Assembly (NCBI RefSeq): GCF_003415675.1
Contig: NZ_QFZK01000009.1
Span: forward strand, 1-64,000
Origin: Rhodoferax lacus
GTDB taxonomy: Bacteria > Pseudomonadota > Gammaproteobacteria > Burkholderiales > Burkholderiaceae_C
Length of the DNA: 64,000 nucleotides
Direction: 5' to 3'
Shown piece after piece: positions 1 through 9,039 of this stretch; position 1 is the stretch's first letter, and each line of letters starts with the position of its first letter. A program made the translations under genes and the position numbers. Under the pieces are notes generated by a model. It had not been told where the DNA came from, did no database searches, and saw nothing but the letters and a program-made list of their open reading frames with translations.

Positions 1-75
1 ACACGTCTACCAACACAGCGGGCCAGCCAGATCGGGGAATTACTGCCGCACCGCTGGCAAGACATTGCTGTCTAA
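1..75 (+). CDS. IS66-family transposase, C-terminal fragment (partial)
   Basis: Only the last 24 codons are visible, ending in TAA at 73-75. The peptide contains SQIGELLPHRW, close to the conserved DELLPW-type ending of the IS66 transposase C-terminal region. No catalytic residue is within the window, so intactness of the gene cannot be judged. The match with the terminal-repeat-like sequence just downstream supports the call. It could also be the tail of another transposase family. Confidence 0.5.
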   Translation, partial: TRLPTQRASQIGELLPHRWQDIAV

Positions 76-127
76 CTGTCAGGCATGACCGAGGTCAGCG
101 GTCAATATGGGATGGCCGGACGCATAC
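1..127 (+). mobile_element. IS66-like insertion sequence, right end (cut by window edge)
   Basis: The first 75 bases encode a C-terminal peptide ending IGELLPHRWQDIAV, which resembles the end of IS66-family transposases (a conserved LLP-W tail). About 50 bases after its stop codon the sequence GGCCGGACGCATAC ends at 127. Read on the other strand this is GTATGCGTCCGGCC, similar to the terminal inverted repeats of IS66 elements. I infer that the element enters from the left and stops at about 127, only 57 bases before the likely corC start, so it may have displaced the native promoter. The left end and target duplication lie outside the window and cannot be checked here. Confidence 0.6.
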
Positions 128-183
128 CGCATTTCCGGTATCCTAGCCATTCCGCAATAACGGCCTTTGCGCCAACCTATCCA

Positions 184-1053
184 GTGTCAGACCCTCATCC
201 TGCGCGCCATGGCGAAAGAGAAGACAAACGTACTTTTCTTCAGAAACTGGCAGAGTTCATCCACCCGGGGCCAGACTCCACAGACGAGCTGATCGAGACG
301 CTGGCCGAAGCGCAGGACAACAACATCATTGGAGCGGAATCGCGCCTCATGTTGGAAGGCGTGATACGCATGGCGGATATGAGCGCTGGGGATGTAATGG
401 TGCCCGCAACGCGGATGGACTTTTTGGACATCGCGTCCAGTATGGACGATCTGTTGCACCAGGTAATAGACACTGCGCATTCGCGTTTTCCGGTCTTCGA
501 GAACGACCGGGAAAACATCATTGGCATCCTGCTGGCCAAGGATTTGCTGAAATTGCAGCGCGCGCCCGAGCTGAATATTCGGGCACTGATACGCCCTGCT
601 GTTTTTGTGCCCGAGTCCAAGGGGTTAAATGATCTGTTGCGCGATTTCCGCGGCAACCGTAACCACTTGGCGATCGTGATCGACGAATTCGGCCGGGTCG
701 CGGGCTTGATCACCATCGAAGACGTGCTGGAACAAATTGTGGGTGAGATCGAAGACGAGTTCGATATGCCCGAAGACGAAGGCGACATCTTCGGACTGCC
801 CGACCGCAGCTACCGTGTCAGTGGAGACACCCCCATTGAGCGGGTCAACGATGCCTTCAACGTTACATTGGCAAGCATTGATCCGGATGACCATTTCGAA
901 ACCATAGGCGGGCTCATTGCCCACGAAATGGGTCATGTTCCCAAGCGGGGCGAGCGCCATAGCCAGGGCGGACTGGACTTTTCCGTGCTCCATACCAAGG
1001 GTGGAGCGGTGCGCTGGTTCAAGGTGTCGCCCAGCAAGCCGTCGGTAACTTGA
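184..1053 (+). CDS. corC: CorC/HlyC-family CBS-domain protein (magnesium/cobalt efflux associated)
   Basis: Predicted 289-residue cytosolic protein of the CorC/YbeX family, linked to magnesium and cobalt homeostasis. The N-terminus carries the family sequence RTFLQKLAEFIHPGPDSTDEL. Two CBS motifs follow (around residues 70-190, including VMVPATRMDF and VIDEFGRVAGLITIEDVLEQIVGEIEDE), then a C-terminal CorC_HlyC domain. I chose the GTG at 184: it gives the usual family length, whereas the upstream ATG at 85 lies inside the IS66-like end. The stop overlaps the TTG start of lnt, so the two are probably cotranscribed. The usual upstream partner ybeY is not visible, perhaps because of the insertion. 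Confidence 0.88.
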   Translation: MSDPHPARHGEREDKRTFLQKLAEFIHPGPDSTDELIETLAEAQDNNIIGAESRLMLEGVIRMADMSAGDVMVPATRMDFLDIASSMDDLLHQVIDTAHSRFPVFENDRENIIGILLAKDLLKLQRAPELNIRALIRPAVFVPESKGLNDLLRDFRGNRNHLAIVIDEFGRVAGLITIEDVLEQIVGEIEDEFDMPEDEGDIFGLPDRSYRVSGDTPIERVNDAFNVTLASIDPDDHFETIGGLIAHEMGHVPKRGERHSQGGLDFSVLHTKGGAVRWFKVSPSKPSVT

Positions 1054-2636
1054 AACCCGCAAAGGTCCGTGCCAGCAGAAGTGCACGCATGCGCAGCTGG
1101 GCCATCACGGTGCTTATGGCATTGTCCGGTGCCATCGCTGCGGCTGCTGTTTGCTGGCCCTTTGCACTCCTGTTTACGCCGGGGCAACCACAGTGGTGGC
1201 TGCAAATCCTGGCCATGCTTCCCCTGCTTCTCTACCTGCAACACTGCAAAAGCGCACGATTGGCGTTTGCACATGCTGCGGTGTATGCAAGCGCCTGGCT
1301 GTGTGCCACCTTTTGGTGGCTGTTTGTGGCGATGAATACCTATGGTGGCTTGCCTGCTGTGCTGGCCATCGTCGCCGTTCTGGGTCTGGCATGTACCTTG
1401 GCTCTGTACTACGGCATTGCAGGCATCTTGCTCTGGAAGTGCCGCGCTATGTCTCCATCAAGGACAACGTTGCTCTTCGCTGCACTGTGGACCATGGCGG
1501 AAATGGCACGGGGTACCTGGTTCACCGGTTTCGGCTGGGGAGCCATGGCCTATGCACACACCACGGGACCGCTGTCGCATTGGATACCGGTGCTCGGCGC
1601 CTACGGCGTGGGCGCTCTTGCCGCCTGGTGCGCCGCTTCCATCGTATTCATCAGAAGGGCAGGGTGGCTGCACCGCCTGAGTCTGGTTTTTCTGCTGCTC
1701 GCAGGCTTGCTGCCTGGCCACTTTCAGATCACCACATCCACAGGCGCGCTATCGGTCGCCCTGTTGCAAGGAAACATACCGCAAGATGAAAAGTTCGATA
1801 GCAGAACCGGCGTGCCGATCGCCCTGCATTGGTATGCACAACACCTGCAGGCCGACCAAGCGGACCTTGTACTGGCACCCGAGACAGCCATTCCACTGCT
1901 GCCGCAGGAATTGCCCGACGGCTACTGGGATGCCTTGAACCAGCAGGTACAAAAAGGTCACAGTGCGCTGCTGACTGGCATACCGCTGGGAGATTACACA
2001 CAGGGCTATACCAACTCGGTCATCGCCCTGCAGCCCGGAGTCCAACAAGCCTGGCGCTATGACAAGCACCATCTGGTTCCCTTTGGGGAGTTCATACCGC
2101 CGCTGTTCAAGTGGTTCACCAGGATGATGAATATCCCGCTGGGGGATTTCAACCGCGGCGCAATTGGGCAACCGTCCTTTGCGTGGAAGGGGCAACGCAT
2201 TGCCCCCAATATCTGCTACGAGGACTTGTTTGGGGAAGAGCTGGGTGCCCGTTTCATTGACCCATCCTTGGCCCCGACTGTCTTCGCCAATGTCAGCAAC
2301 CTCGGGTGGTTTGGTGACACCATCGCCATCGACCAGCATCTGCAGATATCACGTATGCGCGCACTGGAATTCCAAAGGCCCTTTCTGCGCGCAACCAACA
2401 CCGGAGCGACGGTGATCATGGATTACCAGGGGAATGTGCGATCCAGCCTGCCACGCCTGAGCCAGGGTGTGCTGCTTGGCACGGTGGAAGGCCGCACGGG
2501 AACCACGCCTTTTGCATGGTGGGTCTCTCGCTTCGGTCTGTGGCCCTTGTGGTTGCTCGGTTTGGCAGTCCTTACCATGGCGATGCTGCCAGGTGCTGCA
2601 GGCCGGGGATCACAAGGGCATCAACGGTCTTACTAA
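1050..2636 (+). CDS. lnt: Apolipoprotein N-acyltransferase
   Basis: Inner-membrane enzyme that adds the third acyl chain to the N-terminal cysteine of lipoproteins. The first ~230 residues are hydrophobic with several membrane segments, followed by a periplasmic nitrilase-like domain. The expected Glu-Lys-Cys triad is visible: E278 in LAPETAIP, K339 in YDKHHLVPFGEF and C389 in NICYEDLFG. A final membrane segment lies near the C-terminus (LWLLGLAVLTMAML). The length of 528 is normal. The TTG start at 1050 overlaps the corC stop; an ATG at 1089 is an alternative start that would shorten the N-terminus by 13 residues. Pairing with corC is common in proteobacteria. Confidence 0.93.
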   Translation: MKPAKVRASRSARMRSWAITVLMALSGAIAAAAVCWPFALLFTPGQPQWWLQILAMLPLLLYLQHCKSARLAFAHAAVYASAWLCATFWWLFVAMNTYGGLPAVLAIVAVLGLACTLALYYGIAGILLWKCRAMSPSRTTLLFAALWTMAEMARGTWFTGFGWGAMAYAHTTGPLSHWIPVLGAYGVGALAAWCAASIVFIRRAGWLHRLSLVFLLLAGLLPGHFQITTSTGALSVALLQGNIPQDEKFDSRTGVPIALHWYAQHLQADQADLVLAPETAIPLLPQELPDGYWDALNQQVQKGHSALLTGIPLGDYTQGYTNSVIALQPGVQQAWRYDKHHLVPFGEFIPPLFKWFTRMMNIPLGDFNRGAIGQPSFAWKGQRIAPNICYEDLFGEELGARFIDPSLAPTVFANVSNLGWFGDTIAIDQHLQISRMRALEFQRPFLRATNTGATVIMDYQGNVRSSLPRLSQGVLLGTVEGRTGTTPFAWWVSRFGLWPLWLLGLAVLTMAMLPGAAGRGSQGHQRSY

Positions 2637-2726
2637 GAAAGCTGCGTACCGCGGCGTCGCAGCCCGGCCCCGTAGAATTGGGGGTTTACACGCGCTACCC
2701 GCTCAGCAGATCTCTGCACACCAACT

Positions 2727-3632
2727 ATGCTTACTTTTCAGCAAATCATTCTCAGACTGCAGGACTACTGGGACCGCCAGGGTTGCGCACTGCTGCAACC
2801 CTATGACATGGAAGTTGGCGCAGGCACCTCGCACACCGCCACCTTTTTGCGCGCCATTGGCCCCGAGCCCTGGAAGGCCGCCTATGTGCAGCCCAGCCGC
2901 CGCCCCAAAGACGGCCGCTACGGCGAGAACCCCAACCGCCTGCAGCACTACTACCAATACCAGGTGGTGCTCAAGCCCGCGCCGGCCAACATTCTTGAGC
3001 TGTACCTGGGCTCACTCGAAGCCCTGGGCTTCGACCTGAAGAAGAACGACATCCGCTTCGTGGAAGACGATTGGGAAAACCCCACGCTGGGCGCCTGGGG
3101 CCTGGGTTGGGAAGTCTGGCTCAACGGCATGGAAGTCACGCAGTTCACCTACTTCCAGCAGGTCGGCGGAATTGACTGCAAGCCAGCCACCGGCGAAATC
3201 ACTTACGGTCTGGAGCGCCTGGCCATGTACCTGCAGGGTGTGGACAACGTCTACAACCTGGTGTGGACGGAAGGCATGTCCTACGGAGACGTTTACAAGC
3301 AAAACGAAGTGGAGCAATCCACCTACAACTTCGAGCACAGCGACGCCGACTTCCTGTTCACCGCCTTCACTGCGCATGAGAAGCAGGCCAAGCACCTGAT
3401 CGAAGTGCAATTGGCCTTGCCCGCCTACGAGCAAGTACTCAAGTGCGCGCACAGCTTTAACCTGCTGGACGCACGCGGCGCCATCAGCGTGACCGAGCGC
3501 GCCGCCTACATTGGCCGCATCCGCAACCTGGCGCGCGCCGTGGCCCAAAGTTATTACGAGAGCCGTGAGCGTCTGGGCTTCCCCATGGCGCCGCGCGAAT
3601 GGATAGACAACATGCCCAAGAAGGCTGCATAA
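2727..3632 (+). CDS. glyQ: Glycine--tRNA ligase alpha subunit
   Basis: Catalytic alpha subunit of the bacterial alpha2beta2 glycyl-tRNA synthetase, a class II enzyme. The 301-residue length and sequence are typical: [17 protein letters not shown] at the start, then the [20 protein letters not shown] segment and [18 protein letters not shown] near the middle. The gene lies one base upstream of glyS, the usual arrangement. A 90-base gap separates it from lnt and could hold its own promoter, but I see no clear -35/-10 pair or terminator there. Confidence 0.97.
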   Translation: MLTFQQIILRLQDYWDRQGCALLQPYDMEVGAGTSHTATFLRAIGPEPWKAAYVQPSRRPKDGRYGENPNRLQHYYQYQVVLKPAPANILELYLGSLEALGFDLKKNDIRFVEDDWENPTLGAWGLGWEVWLNGMEVTQFTYFQQVGGIDCKPATGEITYGLERLAMYLQGVDNVYNLVWTEGMSYGDVYKQNEVEQSTYNFEHSDADFLFTAFTAHEKQAKHLIEVQLALPAYEQVLKCAHSFNLLDARGAISVTERAAYIGRIRNLARAVAQSYYESRERLGFPMAPREWIDNMPKKAA

Positions 3633-3633
3633 G

Positions 3634-5778
3634 ATGACGACGAAAAACCTTCTGGTTGAACTGTTTGTGGAAGAGCTGCCACCCAAGGCGCTCAAGAAGC
3701 TGGGCGAAGCATTCGCCTCCGTACTGGCGGACTCGCTCAAGGCGCAGGGCCTGGCCGTGGCCAATGCGGTGGTCACCCACTTCGCTTCACCGCGCCGCCT
3801 GGCGGTGCACCTCACCTCGGTGGCCGCGCAGGCCGCCAACAAATCTGTGTCCGCCAAGCTGATGCCTGTGTCGGTGGGCCTGAACGCCGAAGGCCAGGCC
3901 ACACCCGCACTGCTCAAGAAGCTGGCCGCCCTCGGTGCCGATGCCTCCGCAGTGTCCGGCTTGAAGCGCGCCCTGGATGGCAAGGCCGAAGCCCTGTATT
4001 TTGAAAGCATGGTCACCGGCGTGACCTTGGCCGAGGGCTTGCAAAAAGCGCTGGAAGAGTCGCTGGCCAAGCTGCCCATCCCCAAGGTCATGAGCTACCA
4101 GCTGGGTGCCGAGAGTGGATGCGAATTGCCGGGCTGGAGCAGCGTGAGCTTTGTGCGTCCGGCCCACGGCCTGGTGGCGCTGCATGGCGCGGACGTGGTG
4201 CCGGTCAGCGTGTTGGGCCTGAAGGCCGGCAACAGCACCCAGGGTCACCGGTTTGAAGCGGCCGTGTCGCCCGTAGTCCTTGCCGATGCCGACAGCTACG
4301 CGCACGCGCTGCGCACCGATGGCGCCGTAATTGCCAGCTTTGCCGAGCGCCGCGCCGACATCGTGCGCCAGTTGACTGAGGCTGCTGCCAAGGTAGGCCA
4401 TGGTGCCCGGGCCATCGAGGATGAAGCCCTGCTGGACGAAGTCACCGGTCTGGTCGAGCGCCCCAACGTGCTGATTTGCAGCTTCGAAGAACAGTTTCTG
4501 GCCGTGCCGCAGGAATGCCTGATTCTCACCATGAAGGCCAATCAGAAGTACTTCCCGCTGCTCGACGCAACAGGCCGCCTGAGCAACCAGTTCCTGGTGG
4601 TCAGCAATATTTCGCCAGAAGATGCCAGCGCCGTCATTGGCGGCAACGAGCGCGTGGTGCGCCCGCGCCTGGCCGATGCCAAGTTCTTCTTTGACCAGGA
4701 CCGCAAGCGCACACTCGAATCACGCGTGGCCGGACTGGACAAAGTGGTCTACCACAACAAGCTGGGCACGCAAGGACAGCGCAGCGAGCGCGTGCGCGAC
4801 ATTGCCAAAGTGATTGTCGAACTGCTCGCGTTGTCCGGCGAGGCACAGGGCGAGGCACTGGCCGCACAGGCCGATACCGCTGCGCGCCTGGCCAAGACCG
4901 ATCTGGTCACCGACATGGTGGGCGAGTTCCCCGAACTGCAAGGCATCATGGGCGGCTACTACGCGCGCCATGACGGCCTGGGAGACGAAGTCGCCTACGC
5001 CATTGAAGACCACTACAAGCCGCGCTTTGCAGGCGACGATCTGCCGCGCAACAGCGCGGGTGTGGTGGTGGCCCTGGCCGACAAGCTCGAAACCCTGGTG
5101 GGCATGTTTGGCATCGGCAATTTGCCCACCGGCGACAAGGACCCGTTCGCCCTGCGCCGCCACGCCCTGGGCGTGATCCGCATGCTGGTGGAAAAAGACC
5201 TGCCGCTGGACCTGCAACTGCTGCTGCCTGCTGCGGTGCCGGCCTTTGGCGCGCTCATCACCGATGCCACACCGGCCCTGGCCGATTTCATCTACGACCG
5301 CCTGGCCGGATCCCTGCGCGAGCAGGGCTACAGCGCGCAGGAAGTCGACGCCGTGCTGGCCCTGCGCCCCAAGCGTCTGGGCGATATTCCCAAACGCCTG
5401 CTGGCCGTGCGCGCCTTTGCTGCCCTGCCCGCAAGCGCCGCACTCGCAGCGGCCAACAAGCGCATCAGCAATATCCTGAAAAAAGCCGACGACGTGGATG
5501 CCCATGTCAGCCCCGTGCTGCTGGTGGAGGCGGCCGAAAAGACGCTGCACGCAGCCATGCAAACCGTGCTGCCACAGGCGCAAGGCCAATGGGAGGCGGG
5601 CGACTACACCGCGTCCCTGCAGTCGCTGGCGGCATTGCGCGCTCCGGTGGACGCCTTCTTTGAAGACGTGATGGTCAATGCCGAGGCACTGGACCTGCGC
5701 CTGAACCGACTGGGCCTGCTCAAGAGCCTGCATCTGGCCATGAACCGCGTGGCCGATCTCTCCAAACTGGCCAGCTAA
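3634..5778 (+). CDS. glyS: Glycine--tRNA ligase beta subunit
   Basis: Beta subunit of heterotetrameric glycyl-tRNA synthetase, thought to contribute tRNA recognition. At 714 residues it has the usual family length. Recognisable stretches are LLVELFVEELPPKALKKLG at the N-terminus, NQKYFPLLD and DAKFFFDQDRK near the middle, and a DALR-type anticodon-binding C-terminus with LNRLGLLKSLHLAMNRVADLSKL. The ATG lies immediately after the glyQ stop, so the two subunits are presumably made from one message. No frame disruption is seen. Confidence 0.97.
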   Translation: MTTKNLLVELFVEELPPKALKKLGEAFASVLADSLKAQGLAVANAVVTHFASPRRLAVHLTSVAAQAANKSVSAKLMPVSVGLNAEGQATPALLKKLAALGADASAVSGLKRALDGKAEALYFESMVTGVTLAEGLQKALEESLAKLPIPKVMSYQLGAESGCELPGWSSVSFVRPAHGLVALHGADVVPVSVLGLKAGNSTQGHRFEAAVSPVVLADADSYAHALRTDGAVIASFAERRADIVRQLTEAAAKVGHGARAIEDEALLDEVTGLVERPNVLICSFEEQFLAVPQECLILTMKANQKYFPLLDATGRLSNQFLVVSNISPEDASAVIGGNERVVRPRLADAKFFFDQDRKRTLESRVAGLDKVVYHNKLGTQGQRSERVRDIAKVIVELLALSGEAQGEALAAQADTAARLAKTDLVTDMVGEFPELQGIMGGYYARHDGLGDEVAYAIEDHYKPRFAGDDLPRNSAGVVVALADKLETLVGMFGIGNLPTGDKDPFALRRHALGVIRMLVEKDLPLDLQLLLPAAVPAFGALITDATPALADFIYDRLAGSLREQGYSAQEVDAVLALRPKRLGDIPKRLLAVRAFAALPASAALAAANKRISNILKKADDVDAHVSPVLLVEAAEKTLHAAMQTVLPQAQGQWEAGDYTASLQSLAALRAPVDAFFEDVMVNAEALDLRLNRLGLLKSLHLAMNRVADLSKLAS

Positions 5779-5795
5779 GCTGCACAAGGGCTCCC

Positions 5796-6341
5796 ATGAA
5801 ACTCTGCATCCTTGACCGCGACGGCACCATCAATGAAGACAGCGATGAGTATGTCAAGTCGCCCGCCGAGTGGCAGCCCTTGCCCGGCGCGCTGGAGGCC
5901 ATTGCCCGCATCAACCACGCCGGGTGGCATGTGGTGGTGGTGACCAACCAGTCGGGCCTGGGACGCGGCCTGTTTGATGTGAGCTCCCTTAACGCCATGC
6001 ACGCCAAGATGCACGAGATGCTGGCGGCGGTGGGTGGCCGCATCGACGCCATCTTTTACTGCCCGCACGCACCCGAAGACAACTGCAGCTGCCGCAAACC
6101 GGCCTCGGGCCTGTATGAGCAGATTGCAGAACGCTATGGACTGGACCTCACTGGCATGCCCACCGTGGGTGACTCGGTGCGTGATCTGGTGGCGGGCACC
6201 GCGGTAGGTTGCGCACCGCACCTGGTGCTGACCGGCAAGGCAGCGGCCTTGCGCGGGCGCGAACTGCCCGAAGGCTTTCCACCCGGCACCCTGGTGCACG
6301 AAGACCTGGCTGCCTTTGCCCAGCATCTGGTGAGCCAGTAA
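5796..6341 (+). CDS. gmhB: D-glycero-beta-D-manno-heptose 1,7-bisphosphate 7-phosphatase
   Basis: HAD-superfamily phosphatase of the ADP-heptose branch of lipopolysaccharide core synthesis. The nucleophile motif DRDGT supplies D7 and D9. A zinc-binding loop with the pattern CPH..(5)..CSC is present at residues 89-99, which is diagnostic for GmhB, followed by the GDSVRDL acidic motif. The 181-residue length is normal. The gene follows glyS by 17 bases. In many relatives plsC comes next; here the next gene is a YgjP-type protease instead. Confidence 0.93.
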   Translation: MKLCILDRDGTINEDSDEYVKSPAEWQPLPGALEAIARINHAGWHVVVVTNQSGLGRGLFDVSSLNAMHAKMHEMLAAVGGRIDAIFYCPHAPEDNCSCRKPASGLYEQIAERYGLDLTGMPTVGDSVRDLVAGTAVGCAPHLVLTGKAAALRGRELPEGFPPGTLVHEDLAAFAQHLVSQ

Positions 6342-6373
6342 GGCGCCAGAACTACGTGCTTCCTGGCGCTTTG
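6341..6373 (+). terminator. Possible weak intrinsic terminator after gmhB
   Basis: AGGCGCCAG at 6341-6349 can pair with CTGGCGCTT at 6363-6371 (nine pairs, one G-T), leaving a 13-base loop. Only a short T stretch follows, so termination would be inefficient. Confidence 0.35.
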
Positions 6374-6393
6374 ACTCTGCTGCGTTGACAAGC

Positions 6394-7404
6394 ATGTTGC
6401 CCCTGTTGCGCTTCACCTTGGACCTGTTCTCCAGCGAACCGGCGGCGTGTCCGCCAGCGCCCACGCAAAGCGGGACCAAACCACGCTTGAACAAGGGGCG
6501 TGTGAAGGGGACAAATCCCCATTCTCCTTCCCCCTATGCGGCACCACCTGTCGCGCGCCCGCTCGCGCTAACGCCCAGCACACCCGGAGCTGAGCCACAG
6601 CCAGCACGTGACAAACCCGCCTTTGTGCCCGGCATCCTGCTGCCCGGCGCCATAGACCCGGCGCACTTTGCCCACCCTCAGGCCAACCGTGAGGTGCGCT
6701 TGGCCGATGCGGTGGTGGCCTATGCCTTCACCCGGGCCAAGCGTAAATCCATAGGCTTTGTCATCGGGCCGGACGGTCTGGTGGTGCGCGCTCCGCGCTG
6801 GACGCCGCTGCATGAAGTGGATGCCGCATTGCAGGAAAAAGGAGGCTGGATTTTGCGCAAGCTGCAGGAATCGCGCGAGCGCCAAAGCCGTGCCCACAGC
6901 GCGCGCGTGGAGTGGCGCGATGGCGTGGAAATTCCCTTTCTGGGCCAGACCATTACCGTGGTGCTGGACCCTACACATGGCTTCAGTGGTCGCGGCGCAC
7001 AGCTCCAGTCAGACGAACAAGCCCTGCACGTAGGCCTGCCCAAAACCGCCAGCGCCGACCAGATTCGTGATGCCGTGCAGGCCTGGCTGATGCGCCAGGC
7101 TGCGGCCAACTTCAAGGAGCGCATGGAACACTTCACGCCGCTTCTGGGCGTGCAGTGGAAGAAGCTGCGCCTGAGCAGTGCGGGCACACGCTGGGGCAGC
7201 GCCAGTGCCGATGGCTCCATCCGCCTGAACTGGCGGCTGATCCATTTCCGCCAACCGGTGATTGACTACGTGGTGGCACACGAGCTCAGCCACCTGCGGG
7301 TGATGGACCACAGCCAGAACTTCTGGAACACCGTGGCCACCGTGGTGCCGGACTACCAGAGTCTGCGGGCGCAGCTCAAGGAAGACGCAGTCCCCAAGTG
7401 GTAA
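6394..7404 (+). CDS. YgjP-like (M48/DUF45-type) metallopeptidase domain protein
   Basis: Predicted zinc metallopeptidase of the YgjP/DUF45 family, 336 residues from the ATG at 6394 (a TTG nine bases upstream is an alternative). The C-terminal half has the zinc-binding HELSH at residues 296-300 and the companion motif RVMDHSQNFW. Upstream is the KRKSIGFVIGPDGLVVRAPRW segment typical of the family. The first ~100 residues are proline-rich, low in complexity and probably not part of the fold. That segment contains a small DNA palindrome (GGGGACAAATCCCC at 6507-6520). Its cellular role is not established. Confidence 0.8.
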   Translation: MLPLLRFTLDLFSSEPAACPPAPTQSGTKPRLNKGRVKGTNPHSPSPYAAPPVARPLALTPSTPGAEPQPARDKPAFVPGILLPGAIDPAHFAHPQANREVRLADAVVAYAFTRAKRKSIGFVIGPDGLVVRAPRWTPLHEVDAALQEKGGWILRKLQESRERQSRAHSARVEWRDGVEIPFLGQTITVVLDPTHGFSGRGAQLQSDEQALHVGLPKTASADQIRDAVQAWLMRQAAANFKERMEHFTPLLGVQWKKLRLSSAGTRWGSASADGSIRLNWRLIHFRQPVIDYVVAHELSHLRVMDHSQNFWNTVATVVPDYQSLRAQLKEDAVPKW

Positions 7405-7416
7405 GGCAATAAAGCG

Positions 7417-8469
7417 CTAAGGGCTGAAGCGATACACCCCGTCCGCCTCCAACTGCCGCCGTAACTGCCCGCCATGCCACAGCGCATGCAAATGCGCCAC
7501 CGCCTCGCCCAGGGCAAAGGTGATCTGGTGAAAGTCCAGCGGCCGCTTGAACAGCACGGGCAACACATCCGCGGCGCTGCAGGGCTTGGCGCTGCAGGCC
7601 TGCATGACATCGGCCAGGCGCTCGCGGTGGTGGTCGTGCAACTGGCCTATGCGCGTGTGCAGACCGGTGAAGGGCTTGCCGTGCGAAGGCAGCACCAGCG
7701 TGTCCGCAGGCAAGGGCAGAAAGCGGTCAATGGAGGAGAGGAACAGGGTCAGCGCATCGGCCTCGGGCTCCTGCTCGTACACACTCACGTTGGTGGAAAT
7801 GCGCGGCAGCATCATGTCGCCACCAATCAGCACACTCAAGTCCGCGCAGTACAGCGCCATGTGTTCGGGCGCGTGGCCGTAGCCGCTGATGCAGCTCCAG
7901 CGGTGCGCGCCAATTTGCAGCGTGCCGCCATCCAGCAGTCGGTGGAACTGGTCGGGGACTGACGGCACCAGGTTCGTGAAGTAGGGCTTGCGCTCCAGTA
8001 GTTTGCGCGCTGTCTCGGCGTCGTTCAGTCCATGCTGTGCGTAAAACTGCACCGTGCGCTCGCCACTGAAGGTGTCTTGCCCGGTGCAGGCCATGCGTAC
8101 CACCATAAAGTCGGTGGCGCTGATATACAGCGGCGCGTTCCAGCGGGTGCACAGCCAGTGCGCCAGGCCAATATGGTCCGGGTGCATGTGGGTGACGATG
8201 ATGCGCAGCACCGGCAGGCCTTCCAGCTCGTTGGCGAAGATCTCTTCCCACTGGGCCCGGGCCTCCTCGCGGTGGATGCAGCAGTCCACAATGCTCCAGC
8301 CTGCTACGCCATCGATCTCGTCGCGCAGCAGCCAGAGGTTGATGTGGTTGAGCGCAAAGGGCAGCGCCATGCGGATCCACTTCACGCCGGGTGCCACTTC
8401 CAGGCAACGCCCGGGCTCGGGCAGGGTTTCGCCCAGGGGATAGTGCAGCTGCTTTTCAAGTTCGTTCAT
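7417..8469 (-). CDS. MBL-fold metallo-hydrolase
   Basis: Metallo-beta-lactamase-fold hydrolase of 350 residues. The metal-binding motif H94-M-H96-P-D98-H99 sits in VTHMHPDHIG, and later histidines occur in SGYGHAPEHM and VLPSHGKPF, giving the glyoxalase II-like ligand set. A C-terminal winged-helix-like extension is likely. The substrate is unknown. The gene is divergent from the LiuR-type regulator and its start lies 22 bases from a perfect 22-bp palindrome, so it probably belongs to the LiuR regulon and could act as a thioesterase/hydrolase in acyl-CoA metabolism. That role is inference from context. Confidence 0.85.
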   Translation of the reverse strand: MNELEKQLHYPLGETLPEPGRCLEVAPGVKWIRMALPFALNHINLWLLRDEIDGVAGWSIVDCCIHREEARAQWEEIFANELEGLPVLRIIVTHMHPDHIGLAHWLCTRWNAPLYISATDFMVVRMACTGQDTFSGERTVQFYAQHGLNDAETARKLLERKPYFTNLVPSVPDQFHRLLDGGTLQIGAHRWSCISGYGHAPEHMALYCADLSVLIGGDMMLPRISTNVSVYEQEPEADALTLFLSSIDRFLPLPADTLVLPSHGKPFTGLHTRIGQLHDHHRERLADVMQACSAKPCSAADVLPVLFKRPLDFHQITFALGEAVAHLHALWHGGQLRRQLEADGVYRFSP

Positions 8470-8490
8470 GGGCTTCTTTATGCTTCATAA

Positions 8491-8512
8491 TTGACGTTTA
8501 CGTAAACGTCAA
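8491..8512. promoter_or_regulatory. LiuR-type operator, perfect 22-bp palindrome
   Basis: The half-site TTGACGTTTAC at 8491-8501 is followed directly by its exact reverse complement at 8502-8512. It lies in the 108-base divergent region between the MBL hydrolase and the MerR-family gene. MerR regulators bind such dyads, and LiuR-type operators in betaproteobacteria have a TTTACGTAAA core as I remember them, so control of both genes by the adjacent regulator is likely. Confidence 0.8.
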
Positions 8513-8577
8513 CTGCGGCCGCCATTGTAGACAGTGCAGTGGCCGCGCGTTGTCACCCAGGTGCCCCGGAAACTCGT

Positions 8578-9039
8578 ATGACCACTACCTACACCATCGG
8601 CGATCTGGCGCGTGAGTTTGACCTCACCACCCGCGCCATCCGTTTTTACGAAGACCTGGGGTTGCTGCAGCCCGAGCGCAGCGGCCCGGGCGGGCGCAAC
8701 CGCATCTACAGCGTGCGCGACCGCACCCGCCTCAAGCTCACCCTGCGCGCCAAGCGCCTGGGTCTGAGCCTGACCGAGGCGCGCGACATCATCGAGATGT
8801 ACGACAGCCCGCGCGATACCGGCGCGCAGCTCACCAAGTTTTTGGACGTGCTGGCCCTGCACCGCAAGCAGATTGAAGAACAGATGGCAGACTTGCAGGC
8901 CAATCTGGAAGAGATCAAGGTGCACCAGCGCGAGGCCCGCGCTTTGCTGGCCAAGCAAGATGCCAAGCCTGTTGCCCATGCCCGGCCCAAGGCAGTTGCC
9001 AAACCCAAAACTACCAAGGCCGCACCCCATGCCGCATGA
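8578..9039 (+). CDS. liuR: MerR-family regulator of leucine/isovalerate catabolism (LiuR-like)
   Basis: 153-residue MerR-family DNA-binding protein. The N-terminal winged HTH reads YTIGDLAREFDLTTRAIRFY, followed by EDLGLLQPERSGPGGRNRIYS and a coiled-coil dimerisation helix (residues 80-125). The C-terminus is a basic Lys/Ala/Pro tail. There is no cysteine pattern of metal sensors, consistent with sensing an acyl-CoA or related metabolite. I chose ATG 8578, which gives the normal MerR N-terminus. The downstream thioesterase overlaps by 11 bases and isovaleryl-CoA dehydrogenase follows, supporting a LiuR identity. Confidence 0.85.
   Translation: MTTTYTIGDLAREFDLTTRAIRFYEDLGLLQPERSGPGGRNRIYSVRDRTRLKLTLRAKRLGLSLTEARDIIEMYDSPRDTGAQLTKFLDVLALHRKQIEEQMADLQANLEEIKVHQREARALLAKQDAKPVAHARPKAVAKPKTTKAAPHAA

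Noticed and set aside
85-183. Upstream extension of corC to ATG 85
   Set aside because: It lies within the IS66-like end, has no similarity to the CorC N-terminus, and makes the protein longer than the family.
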